From M3007 sp040397785 (GTDB lineage: Bacteria; Bacteroidota; Bacteroidia; Chitinophagales; Saprospiraceae), in contig JBBAVI010000028.1 in the NCBI GenBank assembly GCA_040397785.1, forward strand, positions 1 through 55,135: a stretch of DNA of 55,135 bases. The letters are read 5' to 3'. Numbering within the stretch: the first letter of the stretch is position 1; every line of letters begins with the position of its first letter. Under the pieces are notes generated by a model. That model was not told where the DNA came from, did no database searches, and saw nothing but the letters and a program-made list of their open reading frames with translations. Below are positions 43,965 to 52,477 of the stretch, in pieces. Position numbers and translations under genes: made by a program.

Positions 43965-44947
43965 TAAAACTTGCCTTCTAAGAAAGCCATGACATCTTCT
44001 ACTGTCTGGCCGGGATTTTCTTCCTGCGGCCAATGACCGGTATTTTGATAAATTTTTAATAAAGCGCCGTGGATGCGTCGGTGAAACTCGTAGGCATATT
44101 CGGGTGAAATGCGTGCATCCTCAGCGCCCCACAAGATTAAGGTGGGTGCTGTTATTTTTTCGATAATATCTACGGGCGGCTTATTGTCGCTTACTTGCGC
44201 CCGGTCGGTAAATGCTTTTCGATTTCCGGCCCTTAACAGTAAATTAAAATGGCGCTGAACCAAAGAATCGGTGATTTGGGTATCATCGGCGTACACATCT
44301 TCCAGCATGATTTCTACAACCATTCGTGGTGTTATAGTCCAAATAACGCGGTTTAGTAAAGGTGTACGTGCCAAAATGGTGAGTGCGTCATTGCTTCTAC
44401 CCTCAAATCCTGGCGGATCTAATAAGATCAGGCTTCGTATTTTATCGGGCGATTCGGCAGCGTAAAACCAGGCAATTTGTGCACCCAATCCGCAACCGGC
44501 CAGGTGAAATTTGGGGATACCCATGGCGGTGACCAGGTGCTGTAAAAAGTCGGCATACATAAATGCGCTATACGAACTGCGTGGATGCGGACCTGTCAGG
44601 CCAAAACCGGGTAAGTCAACTGCAATCACCTGATATTTTTTGGATAACTTTTCCGCCCACCCATTCCAGGTTTGTAGTGCACTATTGGCATCATGGAGCA
44701 ACAGAATAGGCTCCCCTTTCCCACATACCCGCACATGCACTTCCATGTCATCTACCACGATAAATTGCGATTCGGGGTAGGTATACCACGTTTTGAGGTC
44801 CTTCATCGGGAGGTCACTCCACCAGTTGGCGTACACCCAATAACTCAAGGAAACGTAAATCGTCCAGCGTATCAGCCGCGAGATGCTGACAAACTGGATC
44901 CATTTCCGAAATACTGAAAAACGCGAGGGCGTGGTATTTGCCTGCAT
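43964..44947 (-). CDS. Alpha/beta hydrolase with Cys in the nucleophile position
   Basis: 327 residues. One N-terminal membrane helix (about 22-42) is followed by an alpha/beta-hydrolase fold: EPILLLHDANSALQTWNGWA (oxyanion loop), VIAVDLPGFGLTG, then the nucleophile elbow HLAGCGLGAQIAW (about residue 152). The family consensus is GxSxG; here it is GCGLG, so Cys replaces Ser, as in dienelactone hydrolases. The acid is likely in LILWGAEDARI and the base His in YQNTGHWPQEENP. The substrate is unknown; the membrane anchor points to an envelope substrate. Confidence 0.87.
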   Translation of the reverse strand: MQANTTPSRFSVFRKWIQFVSISRLIRWTIYVSLSYWVYANWWSDLPMKDLKTWYTYPESQFIVVDDMEVHVRVCGKGEPILLLHDANSALQTWNGWAEKLSKKYQVIAVDLPGFGLTGPHPRSSYSAFMYADFLQHLVTAMGIPKFHLAGCGLGAQIAWFYAAESPDKIRSLILLDPPGFEGRSNDALTILARTPLLNRVIWTITPRMVVEIMLEDVYADDTQITDSLVQRHFNLLLRAGNRKAFTDRAQVSDNKPPVDIIEKITAPTLILWGAEDARISPEYAYEFHRRIHGALLKIYQNTGHWPQEENPGQTVEDVMAFLEGKF

Positions 44948-44967
44948 GTTGTTAAGTTGTGAATAAG

Positions 44968-45486
44968 TTATGCCCGCCGCAAAATTGCTGCAATGACCGC
45001 TGCCAGTCCAAATCCGCCAATAGCTCCTTGTGCCATTTGCATTAGTACCGGTCCTAATGGTTGGGTTGGCGCTGCCTTGATTTTTTCGAGGTCGGCAATT
45101 TGCAAACGCAAGTTGTTGGCTTCTACCGGATCGCCGGTACCTGCCTGGATTTGTGCTTGCAACATTTTAATATTAGCATCCAACTCCATCACAATCAAAG
45201 ACTTATCAGCCAAATGCAAGGCGTAAAAAAACATGTAATACGCAAAGTTAATCAATAAAAAAACGAGAAAGGGCGTACGAATCAATTCCCTGAAATCGCG
45301 GGAGGCACCATGTAATTTGCAATCGGCTACGGCAGCCTGATACATAAACACCAGGTAAATTATAAGCGCGCCCCACTGTAGTCCTGGGTTTAGAAACAAG
45401 GCTTTGCTACTAAAATATAAAATGGCAAAATAAAACACCACGGCTATTCCGCCTAAAATGCCCAAACGTACACTTGGAGCCTGCAT
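44968..45486 (-). CDS. DUF4199 family membrane protein
   Basis: 172 residues from ATG 45486 (MQAPSVRLGILGG). The 29 extra upstream codons of the frame include His/Arg-rich sequence and cross the intercistronic hairpin, so they are rejected. Membrane helices at about 7-26, 36-50, 73-92 and 147-166, with a polar loop holding a coiled-coil-like stretch (ELDANIKMLQAQIQAGTG). It is a DUF4199 relative. A TACATTTG promoter box (45538-45545) lies 52 bases upstream. A second DUF4199 gene precedes it. Confidence 0.75.
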   Translation of the reverse strand: MQAPSVRLGILGGIAVVFYFAILYFSSKALFLNPGLQWGALIIYLVFMYQAAVADCKLHGASRDFRELIRTPFLVFLLINFAYYMFFYALHLADKSLIVMELDANIKMLQAQIQAGTGDPVEANNLRLQIADLEKIKAAPTQPLGPVLMQMAQGAIGGFGLAAVIAAILRRA

Positions 45487-45537
45487 AAAAATGACTTGGG
45501 ATAAAAAATGAACCTTGTGGCGATATGCCAGCGGGGA

Positions 45538-45545
45538 CAAATGTA
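45538..45545 (-). promoter_or_regulatory. Minus-7 box TACATTTG of the second DUF4199 gene
   Basis: TAnnTTTG match directly following the 15-bp hairpin at 45544-45585 on the minus strand, so terminator and promoter overlap. Confidence 0.5.
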
Positions 45546-45585
45546 AGCGGCGTATGTGTAAATTGCTTTGCACATACGCCGCTTA
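45544..45585 (-). terminator. 15-bp stem-loop between the two DUF4199 genes
   Basis: TAAGCGGCGTATGTG (45544-45558) pairs perfectly with CACATACGCCGCTTA (45571-45585). It lies 25 bases after the stop of the upstream DUF4199 gene. The following T-run is weak (CATTTG), so it may act as a partial terminator. Confidence 0.6.
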
Positions 45586-45609
45586 ATGTTCAACAGGCAA
45601 GAAAATTGA

Positions 45610-46179
45610 CTATTTTGCGAAATGACGTTCCTTTTTTACCACCAAACCAATGATCAATCCAGCCAAAAAGTTCATGAAAATACCGGAAAATAACGAAATG
45701 AAAAAGAAGGCAGTAGGAGTAAAGAACATCCCCGCAATTTTCATTTGTGCTTCAATATCCGACTCACTTAATCCTTTTTCAGCCATTTTTTCCATGCTTG
45801 AATTCATGATTTGGTCCATCATTTCTGGTGCTATGTAGGTCATAAAAATAACCGCCCAAACACCATAAATCAGGCCACTCACAAGCCCGCTCAAGGTACC
45901 AATGCCCATGCAACGGCCTAATCTGATGTAACCACCGAGGTCTTGTTGGCGGTGCTTGATGCAAGTATCATACATGACGTATAAGGCGATACCAAAGGAA
46001 ATAAAGTTAAGCACCGTAGATATACTTTGGTTTTTGAGCATCATTTCCGTTAGGCCACCCACATAGGTAATCAAGCTGATGAAGATTGAAATAACAGCCA
46101 GGATTAATCCAGCGCGTATGGCTTGTTGGCGGTAAGAAACAGTAAATGGATCAGGGATTGTGTTTAGGTTGGTTTCCAT
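45610..46179 (-). CDS. DUF4199 family membrane protein (second)
   Basis: 189 residues from ATG 46179 (METNLNTIPDPFTVSY). About four membrane helices: 26-48, 60-76, 96-120 and 155-180, with the DUF4199 Gly-rich helix GRCMGIGTLSGLVSGLIYG and a Met-rich amphipathic loop (MMDQIMNSSMEKMAEKG) between the last two. Found widely in Bacteroidota; role unknown. Confidence 0.82.
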   Translation of the reverse strand: METNLNTIPDPFTVSYRQQAIRAGLILAVISIFISLITYVGGLTEMMLKNQSISTVLNFISFGIALYVMYDTCIKHRQQDLGGYIRLGRCMGIGTLSGLVSGLIYGVWAVIFMTYIAPEMMDQIMNSSMEKMAEKGLSESDIEAQMKIAGMFFTPTAFFFISLFSGIFMNFLAGLIIGLVVKKERHFAK

Positions 46180-46397
46180 AATTTTGAAATGTTGGTTGAA
46201 AGTTGAATCCGATTTGTGCACGAAATCTAGCCCTTCTTACAGCATTGGATAATCAAAGAATCGGCCAATAGTGTATAATATTCGACCAAGTAGGCAATTT
46301 TTAAAGCATCTGGAACAAATTATCTTGCAAATTATAAAATTTAACATAACTTTATCATTCTAATGCGCACGAAGCAAGGTACCCATTCGTTTCCTTG

Positions 46398-46431
46398 TTG
46401 TCATACCTACAAACACGCTTACATAATTTTG
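46398..46431 (+). promoter_or_regulatory. Promoter upstream of the ABC exporter leader
   Basis: TTG (46398-46400), 23-base spacer, TAATTTTG (46424-46431). Its transcript meets the hairpin at 46457. Confidence 0.55.
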
Positions 46432-46456
46432 CTTCATACAACAGAGTTGGTTTTAT

Positions 46457-46488
46457 AGCCCATGGTCGAAAGACGGTGGGCTTTTTTA
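46457..46488 (+). terminator. GNRA-capped intrinsic terminator in the ABC exporter leader
   Basis: AGCCCA (46457-46462) pairs with TGGGCT (46477-46482). An inner GTC-GAAA-GAC stem with a GNRA tetraloop forms inside, and TTTTTT follows. It ends about 110 bases before the ATG of the ABC exporter, so it acts as an attenuator or the end of a short RNA. Confidence 0.75.
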
Positions 46489-46598
46489 ATTAAATCTGCG
46501 GGTTTTTTACAAATTACCGAACTTTGCGGGTGCCAAATCGGTTTTAGTTCCAAGATTTAAGTTTGTACCCTACCCCGTAGCCTAAAAACCATCAACGG

Positions 46599-48371
46599 AT
46601 GTCCCAACCTGCACAAAAGTTCAATTATTCGCTGTTCCGACGGGTGCTTTCTATGGTAAAGCCCTATAAGCGCACCTTCTATTTTACGGCTGGCCTCGCA
46701 GTAATTTTGGCTAATTTGGGCCCACTCAGGCCTTTTTTATTGCAAAAAATGGTCGATGATCACATATTCAAAGGCGACGTGCAGGGGATGACCCTGATTG
46801 CTTGCGGTATTTTTGGCCTCTTAATCCTGGAAGTAATTTTACGGTATTTTTTCCTGTTCTATGCCGATTGGCTGGGCCAAGCCACCATCCGTGATTTGCG
46901 CGTGAAGGTATTCCGTCATGTTACCAACCTGAATTTGCGGTATTTTGATAAAACCCCGATCGGTACAAGTACTACCCGTACCATTAATGACATAGAATCG
47001 ATCAATACGGTATTTTCGGAAGGAAGTATCACCATTATGGCTGATATTTTGACCTTGACTGCTGTTACGGCGATTATGTTTTATACGTCTTGGCAACTCA
47101 CGTTGGTGGTTCTTTCTGTATTTCCGTTGCTCATTTGGGGTAGTTATCAATTTAAGGAAAGCGTTCGAAAAAGTTATGAGAAAGTGCGCAACCACGTTGC
47201 TACGATGAATGCTTATCTGCAGGAACGTATCAGTGGTATGCGCATTGTGCAGATTTTCAATGCAGAGCAACGCGAGGCCGACAAATTTCGCAACATCAAC
47301 CGCGACTATACTACTGCCAACCTGAAAGCCATTACGGCGTATGCTATTTTCTTTCCGGTAGTGGATATTATTTCAGCACTTTCGTTGGGCATGATGGTTT
47401 GGTACGGCGCTCGTGGGGTTTTGTCGGATGACATCACGATTGGCACTATGGTGGCCTTTCCTTTGTATATTTCCATGTTGTACCGGCCAATTCGCATGCT
47501 TGCGGATAAATTCAACACCTTGCAAATGGGTTTGATTGCCGCAGAACGGGTATTTACGCTGCTGGAAAACACCGATAGTGTAAGCAATACCGGCACGCTT
47601 GCTCCGCAGAAAATAGAAGGTCGAATAGAATTTGATCAGGTTGATTTTTCCTATTTGGAGGACAACCCCATCCTAAAATCCGTTTCATTTAAAATACAAG
47701 CTGGCGAAACCCTGGCTATTGTGGGCAGTACAGGCAGTGGGAAAACGACCATTATCAACTTGCTCAACCGGTTTTATGAAATTCAGGGCGGTCGAATTTT
47801 GATAGATCATCACGATATTCACGAATATGAAGTATTTAACTTGCGCCGTCGTATTGCGGTGGTTTTGCAAGATGTTTTTCTGTTTTCCGGTACGGTGTTG
47901 GAGAACATTACCTTGCGGGACCCTAATATAAGCGAGGCAACAGTTATTGAAGCCTCCAAAATGATTGGTGCACACGCATTTATAGAACGTTTGCCGGGCG
48001 GTTACCAATATGAAGTGATGGAACGCGGTGCAACGTTATCCATGGGACAACGGCAATTAATTTCTTTTGTACGCGCGTTGGTATTTAATCCCGACATTCT
48101 GATCCTCGATGAAGCCACTTCTTCGATCGATCCAGAATCTGAATCGATTATCCAGCATGCGATTGAAACCTTGATTGATCGCCGGACGAGCATCATTATT
48201 GCCCATCGTTTATCGACCATTCGCCACGCCAGCAATATCCTTGTATTGGATAAAGGAGTGGTGCAGGAATTTGGTCCGCACGAGCAATTGATTCAACATG
48301 AACATGGTAAATACCGGGAATTGTATGAGCGGCAGTTCATTCAAGCCGTTGAACGTGTAGAAGAAAACTAA
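46599..48371 (+). CDS. ABC transporter, fused permease and ATPase (MsbA/lipid-exporter type)
   Basis: 590 residues. Six membrane helices (about 26-310) precede one ATPase domain with GSTGSGKTTIINLL (Walker A, about residue 374), the signature LSMGQRQLISFVRAL and DILILDEATSSIDPESE (Walker B), then an IIAHRLSTIRHASNI H-loop. The signature has Met where LSGGQ has Gly, a tolerated change in exporters. It forms a homodimer or heterodimer that exports lipids, peptides or drugs; the substrate cannot be told. A GNAT gene follows 19 bases downstream. Confidence 0.92.
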   Translation: MSQPAQKFNYSLFRRVLSMVKPYKRTFYFTAGLAVILANLGPLRPFLLQKMVDDHIFKGDVQGMTLIACGIFGLLILEVILRYFFLFYADWLGQATIRDLRVKVFRHVTNLNLRYFDKTPIGTSTTRTINDIESINTVFSEGSITIMADILTLTAVTAIMFYTSWQLTLVVLSVFPLLIWGSYQFKESVRKSYEKVRNHVATMNAYLQERISGMRIVQIFNAEQREADKFRNINRDYTTANLKAITAYAIFFPVVDIISALSLGMMVWYGARGVLSDDITIGTMVAFPLYISMLYRPIRMLADKFNTLQMGLIAAERVFTLLENTDSVSNTGTLAPQKIEGRIEFDQVDFSYLEDNPILKSVSFKIQAGETLAIVGSTGSGKTTIINLLNRFYEIQGGRILIDHHDIHEYEVFNLRRRIAVVLQDVFLFSGTVLENITLRDPNISEATVIEASKMIGAHAFIERLPGGYQYEVMERGATLSMGQRQLISFVRALVFNPDILILDEATSSIDPESESIIQHAIETLIDRRTSIIIAHRLSTIRHASNILVLDKGVVQEFGPHEQLIQHEHGKYRELYERQFIQAVERVEEN

Positions 48372-48390
48372 GAGCCTGTAAACGCAGTGT

Positions 48391-48840
48391 ATGATACGAT
48401 TCGTCCGCACCGATTTTACCCATCCCGATTTTCAAGCATTGGTCGTTCTACTCGATCAGGAACTTGCAATTCGGGATGGAGCCGATCATGCTTTTTATAA
48501 CCAGTTCAATAAAATTGATAAAATCCAGTATGCTGTACTGGCTTATCACCACGATGTTGCGGTTGGATGCGGTGCTATTAAGGATTTTGAGCCTGGTGTT
48601 ATGGAAGTTAAGCGCATGTTTGTTGCCCCAGACGGAAGGCAAAAAGGCATTGCGTCTCTTGTTTTAGCGGAATTGGAAAACTGGGCATACGGACTCGGTT
48701 GCTCAAAATGTATCCTCGAAACGGGTGTTCGTCAGCCCGAGGCGATTGCCTTGTACAAAAAGAACGGGTATGTATTGATTCCGAATTATGGGCAGTATAA
48801 AGGGGTTTCGGATAGTTTGTGTTTTGAAAAATTCATGTAG
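48391..48840 (+). CDS. GNAT-family N-acetyltransferase
   Basis: 149 residues with the GNAT fold: VAVGCGAIKDFEPGVMEVKRMFVAPDGR, the acetyl-CoA-binding RQKGIASLVLAELENWA (R/QxxGxG/A-type loop) and a C-terminal TGVRQPEAIALYKKNGY. It should acetylate a small molecule or N-terminus. It lies 19 bases after the ABC exporter and may share its transcript. It is flanked by short inverted repeats AGAGCCT (48371-48377) and AGGCTCT (48839-48845). Confidence 0.9.
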   Translation: MIRFVRTDFTHPDFQALVVLLDQELAIRDGADHAFYNQFNKIDKIQYAVLAYHHDVAVGCGAIKDFEPGVMEVKRMFVAPDGRQKGIASLVLAELENWAYGLGCSKCILETGVRQPEAIALYKKNGYVLIPNYGQYKGVSDSLCFEKFM

Positions 48841-48843
48841 GCT

Positions 48844-49359
48844 CTAAATATTCGCCTTTTTATACACAGGCACCGTTGAACAAGGCTCTCCAAACATGAT
48901 ACTCAGCGCGGTTCCCTGCAACCGGCGGGTAATTTCGAGGTAAGCAGATGCGGGCACCGGTTTGTCACTGCAACCTTTGATTACCAGGCGTTTGCCTTCG
49001 TATTCCGACAAATCCAGGCCGGCAAGTTTCTTGGTATAAGCCGTTTCAATGTATTGGTCGGGCGTTGTTTGGGCAATATCTAAGGCAAAAGGTGCGGCAT
49101 ACGAAGCTACCAGCATATAGGCCCACATTGGAATGATCGCATCAGCCGAGCAAAAAACCAGCAGATTTTTACCTTTATATTGCGTCCAATCGTGCGCTTT
49201 CAGTGCCTCCCGGAAGTCTTTTTCCTTTAGGATTAGTTCCATAAACAAGTAATCCTTCAAGTCGAAGGATACAACATCGCCTGCAGGATAAAAATCTTCC
49301 AGATCAATGGTGATCAGGTTGCTTGCAGCGACTTTATTGACTAAGGGTGCAGTTTCCAT
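48844..49359 (-). CDS. DUF2480 family protein
   Basis: 171 residues, soluble, no signal peptide. Matches DUF2480: ITIDLEDFYPAGDVVSFDLKDYLFMELILKEKDFREAL, then VFCSADAIIPMWAYMLV, and the end KGCSDKPVPASAYLEITRRLQ with MFGEPCSTVPVYKK. The paired Cys in the last part could bind metal. Found mainly in Bacteroidota, function unknown. It starts 14 bases after scpB and converges with the GNAT gene, with only three bases between their stops. Confidence 0.88.
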   Translation of the reverse strand: METAPLVNKVAASNLITIDLEDFYPAGDVVSFDLKDYLFMELILKEKDFREALKAHDWTQYKGKNLLVFCSADAIIPMWAYMLVASYAAPFALDIAQTTPDQYIETAYTKKLAGLDLSEYEGKRLVIKGCSDKPVPASAYLEITRRLQGTALSIMFGEPCSTVPVYKKANI

Positions 49360-49373
49360 GGTATAAATGCTTG

Positions 49374-49973
49374 TTATTCGGCAGGATTGGGGGCGGTACT
49401 TGGTTCAGATTCAGGTGATTCAGATGTTCCAATGGCATTTTCCACCTCTTTAAAATCCTTGGTTTTGGGCAAATCTTTTAGCGATTTGATGCCCATATAG
49501 TCCATGAATTTTTCGGTCGTGCCATACAAGAGCGGCCTGCCTGGACCTTCGCTTCTGCCAACGATTACAACAAGTTCTTTCTCCAAAAGTTTTTGCAGCG
49601 CGTAATCACAGTTTACGCCCCGAATTTCTTCGAGTTCGGAGCGGCTGACGGGTTGTTTGTAGGCCGTGATGGCCAGGGTTTCCAAAGCCGCTTGCGAAAG
49701 GCGTTTTTTGGTCGTTTGTTTTAGGTGAATAGATACGGTATTGTGGAAGGCCCCTTTGGTCAAAAACTGGTACCCACCGGCTATTTCTACCAGTTCAAAC
49801 GCGAATTGCTCCTGCAAAAACGTATTGCGTATTTGTTCCAGGGCCAACTCGATTATTTCGGTGGAGACTTCCGTTTGAAAGGTTTCCTGCAAAACAGATT
49901 GTATTTCCGCAAAAGGAATGGCAGAGGGTGATGCAAATATGAGCGCCTCGATATGTTGTTTTAAAAAATCCAT
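49374..49973 (-). CDS. scpB: Segregation and condensation protein B
   Basis: 199 residues from ATG 49973 (MDFLKQHIEALIFASPSAIPFAE); an earlier in-frame TTG at 49982 is unlikely. Two winged-helix domains are visible: EALIFASPSAIPFAEIQSVL, then RLSQAALETLAITAYKQPVSRSELEEIRGVNCDYAL and GRSEGPGRPLLYGTTEKFMDYMG. ScpB partners ScpA and SMC in chromosome condensation. The C-terminal Ser/Glu/Pro tail is low-complexity. A TATCTTTG box ends six bases before the ATG. It is followed by a DUF2480 gene. Confidence 0.93.
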   Translation of the reverse strand: MDFLKQHIEALIFASPSAIPFAEIQSVLQETFQTEVSTEIIELALEQIRNTFLQEQFAFELVEIAGGYQFLTKGAFHNTVSIHLKQTTKKRLSQAALETLAITAYKQPVSRSELEEIRGVNCDYALQKLLEKELVVIVGRSEGPGRPLLYGTTEKFMDYMGIKSLKDLPKTKDFKEVENAIGTSESPESEPSTAPNPAE

Positions 49974-49979
49974 AGGGAG

Positions 49980-49987
49980 CAAAGATA
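49980..49987 (-). promoter_or_regulatory. Minus-7 box TATCTTTG next to scpB
   Basis: TAnnTTTG match ending six bases before the scpB ATG, so again a leaderless or nearly leaderless mRNA is implied. Confidence 0.5.
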
Positions 49988-50137
49988 CGGGAAGGTGTAA
50001 GAAATTTTAGCAGATCCTTAAAGGGAAAAGATTTGAAATTAAGTTCCAAGTACTTAACTTTGTAAATTCATTTGGGTAAAAAACGATACCTTCAAACGCA
50101 CCCATTTCAAAAGCCCAACTGAAACAACCTGTAAAAC

Positions 50138-50776
50138 ATGGCCACTATTTCTGCTCCAATTCCGATTGCTGCTACTAAAATTGTACAAAAATCGCGAAGA
50201 AATATACCCACTTCGCTCATAAGGGAAGTGGTAGGGGGCATTCCATTTTATTTTGAAGGGTATCGATCTGTAATCAATAAATCCAAAAAACCTGAAGATA
50301 TCATGGGCGATAGCGGTCTGCAAACCCTGCTTAAAAACACCCTTGGCGATTACCTTAAAAGTCAAATAGATCGTAAAGACTATTATGTGTTTGCAGGGGA
50401 AACGGGCAGTCACATTAATGACAACAACAATTTCGGATTAGATATCGCGATTTATGATCGACAAATTCTTACGCCCGGTAAAATTACGGTAAAATATATC
50501 AGTGTTCCGCCCAAGGTCGTCTTGGAAATCGATGTAAAAGTAGAATTGACAAACGGAAACTTGTTTGAAAATTACATATTACCCAAAATCCAACAATTAT
50601 TTGCGTTTGGTACAGAACGGGTAATCTGGATTTTCACGCAAAGTAAAACCATTATTTACGCAAGTGCTGCTGAACAATGGGCATTCCCAAAATGGGAGAG
50701 TGACCTTGAAATTATGGAAGGTGTAACTTTAAATATTGCGCAGATCCTGGATGCCGAAGGTATTAAAATCAACTAA
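50138..50776 (+). CDS. Uma2-family PD-(D/E)XK nuclease-like protein
   Basis: 212 residues, soluble. The C-terminal half carries the Uma2 (DUF820) core: NNFGLDIAIYDRQ, then VPPKVVLEIDVKVEL with the Asp and the E-x-D-x-K spacing expected for the PD-(D/E)XK nuclease active site, followed by ENYILPKIQQLFAFGTERVIWIF. An N-terminal extension of about 60 residues is polar. Genes of this family are common in Bacteroidota and cyanobacteria, often with unknown substrates. It stands alone between minus-strand genes. Confidence 0.85.
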   Translation: MATISAPIPIAATKIVQKSRRNIPTSLIREVVGGIPFYFEGYRSVINKSKKPEDIMGDSGLQTLLKNTLGDYLKSQIDRKDYYVFAGETGSHINDNNNFGLDIAIYDRQILTPGKITVKYISVPPKVVLEIDVKVELTNGNLFENYILPKIQQLFAFGTERVIWIFTQSKTIIYASAAEQWAFPKWESDLEIMEGVTLNIAQILDAEGIKIN

Positions 50777-50786
50777 TTGTATTTGG

Positions 50787-50821
50787 GGGGTGAATGTTTG
50801 GCAAAAACAAGCATTCACCCC
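50787..50821. terminator. 14-bp hairpin between Uma2 and lysS
   Basis: GGGGTGAATGTTTG (50787-50800) pairs with CAAGCATTCACCCC (50808-50821), one G-U pair, loop GCAAAAA. It sits between the convergent stop codons. T-runs are weak on both sides. Confidence 0.6.
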
Positions 50822-50827
50822 TAAAAA

Positions 50828-52357
50828 CTATTTCTCCGTCCGCATTTGGGGGAAAAACAACACCTCTTGTATGCTGGTTTGGCCTGTAAACAACATAGTT
50901 AATCGGTCAATGCCAAAACCAATACCCGCTGTGGGCGGCATTGCGTACTCCAGCGAGCGCAGGAAATCATCATCCATTGCCATTGCTTCTTCGTCGCCAC
51001 GGGCTGCAAGGGCCAATTGTTCTTCAAAGCGTTCGCGCTGATCAATCGGGTCATTTAACTCGGTGTAGGCATTCGCGACTTCTTTACCGTTGATAAACAA
51101 TTCAAAACGCTCCACCAAACCAGGTTTGCTGCGGTGTTTTTTGGTCAATGGCGACATTTCCACCGGATAATCGATCAAAAAAGTCGGTTGGATCAGGAAT
51201 TCTTCTACTTTTTCGCCAAAAATTTCATCAATGAGTTTGGCTTTACCCATCGAAGCATCGATTTCTATGTGGTTTTCGCGGCAGTAGGTACGCAACGCAC
51301 TTTCGTCAGAAGCCTCTACATCCAAACCCGTGTATTGTTTGATTGCATCAAACATGGTCAGGCGCGTGTAGGGTCCTGCAAATTCAATCACGTTTTCGCC
51401 AGCTTGTACCGTCGTACCACCATTTTCATCCAAAGCACGCGCGACCCGTTCCAGCATTTGCTCGGTTACATCCATCATCCAGTTATAGTCCTTATAGGCT
51501 ACATAAAATTCCAGGGCGGTAAATTCCGGATTGTGGGTGCGGTCCATGCCTTCATTGCGGAACATTTTACCGAACTCATATACGCCATCAAAACCGCCTA
51601 CGATCAAGCGTTTGAGGTACAATTCATTGGCGATCCGCAAAAACAGCGGCATATCCAGGGTGTTGTGGTGTGTTTTGAACGGACGTGCCGCTGCGCCACC
51701 ATGAATTGCTTGCAGGATGGGGGTTTCTACTTCCAACAAACCCAATTCATCGAGGTAATTGCGCATGGTGCGCACCAGTTTACTGCGTTTAATGAAAATT
51801 TGACGCACATCGGGATTGACCGTCAAATCCACGTAACGCATGCGGTAACGTTGTTCGGGATCGGTAAAGGCGTCGAAGATATTGCCTTCTGCATCGCGTT
51901 TCACGATGGGTAACGGACGCAAACTTTTGGAAAGCAGTTTGAACTCCTGTACGTGCACCGAAACTTCTCCCGTTTTAGTGCGGAAAGCAAAACCTTTAAT
52001 CCCGATATAATCACCCAAATCGAGCAATTTCTTGATCACCACATCAAAAAAAGTACCGTCTTCCCCTTGCATTAAATCATCGCGGCGCAGGTACAATTGA
52101 ATCCGTCCGGTGCTATCCTGCAGGTTCATAAACAAGGCTTTACCCGCCTCGCGACTGGCCATCAGTCGGCCCGCCAATGCAACACTATGGTAGTTTAAAC
52201 GATTTTTGGTACCATCTTCCAGCACTTCTTCCTGGTAATTGGCAATAATATCGGCGGCAAAAGCCGTGACCTCAAACATTTCAGGTGGATAAGGATCGAT
52301 GCCTAATTCCCGTAGTTTTTGAAGTGATTCGCGGCGAAGTAATTCTTGTTCTGTCAT
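50828..52357 (-). CDS. lysS: Lysyl-tRNA synthetase (class II)
   Basis: 509 residues. It charges tRNA-Lys with lysine. An OB-fold anticodon-binding domain (about 55-155, YHSVALAGRLMASREAGKALF, DLGDYIGIKGF) precedes the class II core: motif 1 near RSKLVRTMRNYLDELGLLEVE, motif 2 in YEFGKMFRNEGMDRTHNPEFT and motif 3 in the C-terminal PTAGIGFGIDRLTML. ATG 52357 gives the normal length. A possible promoter box TATTTTTG (52390-52397) and a terminator with a 15-codon ORF lie upstream. Confidence 0.97.
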   Translation of the reverse strand: MTEQELLRRESLQKLRELGIDPYPPEMFEVTAFAADIIANYQEEVLEDGTKNRLNYHSVALAGRLMASREAGKALFMNLQDSTGRIQLYLRRDDLMQGEDGTFFDVVIKKLLDLGDYIGIKGFAFRTKTGEVSVHVQEFKLLSKSLRPLPIVKRDAEGNIFDAFTDPEQRYRMRYVDLTVNPDVRQIFIKRSKLVRTMRNYLDELGLLEVETPILQAIHGGAAARPFKTHHNTLDMPLFLRIANELYLKRLIVGGFDGVYEFGKMFRNEGMDRTHNPEFTALEFYVAYKDYNWMMDVTEQMLERVARALDENGGTTVQAGENVIEFAGPYTRLTMFDAIKQYTGLDVEASDESALRTYCRENHIEIDASMGKAKLIDEIFGEKVEEFLIQPTFLIDYPVEMSPLTKKHRSKPGLVERFELFINGKEVANAYTELNDPIDQRERFEEQLALAARGDEEAMAMDDDFLRSLEYAMPPTAGIGFGIDRLTMLFTGQTSIQEVLFFPQMRTEK

Positions 52358-52389
52358 TCCGTAGAATTTCTGTGTTGCTGTTGAGGGCG

Positions 52390-52397
52390 CAAAAATA
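52390..52397 (-). promoter_or_regulatory. Minus-7 box TATTTTTG upstream of lysS
   Basis: TAnnTTTG match 33 bases before the lysS ATG. No TTG at the standard distance. Confidence 0.45.
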
Positions 52398-52422
52398 GGG
52401 CAAATGAAAGGATTTATTTAAA

Positions 52423-52458
52423 TAAAAAAACCCCGTCTGCTTTTCCAGCAGGCGAGGT
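52423..52458 (-). terminator. Rho-independent terminator 66 bases before lysS
   Basis: On the minus strand ACCTCGCCTGC pairs with GCAGACGGGGT (one mismatch, one wobble) over the loop TGGAAAA, followed by TTTTTTTATTT. It follows a 15-codon ORF by 19 bases. Confidence 0.75.
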
Positions 52459-52477
52459 CAAAAATCTCCCTAGTGTA

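Larger units (their letters stand above)
46180..46598. other. Divergent intergenic region with a promoter-terminator unit
   Basis: The left half is AT-rich and empty. The right half holds a plus-strand promoter (46398-46431) and, only 25 bases later, a strong terminator (46457-46488), before the ABC exporter gene at 46599. A weaker GAACTTTG box (46519-46526) lies between the terminator and the gene. Confidence 0.5.

Noticed and set aside
51134..51913. 259-codon plus-strand ORF
   Set aside because: Antisense to lysS with no recognisable motif.
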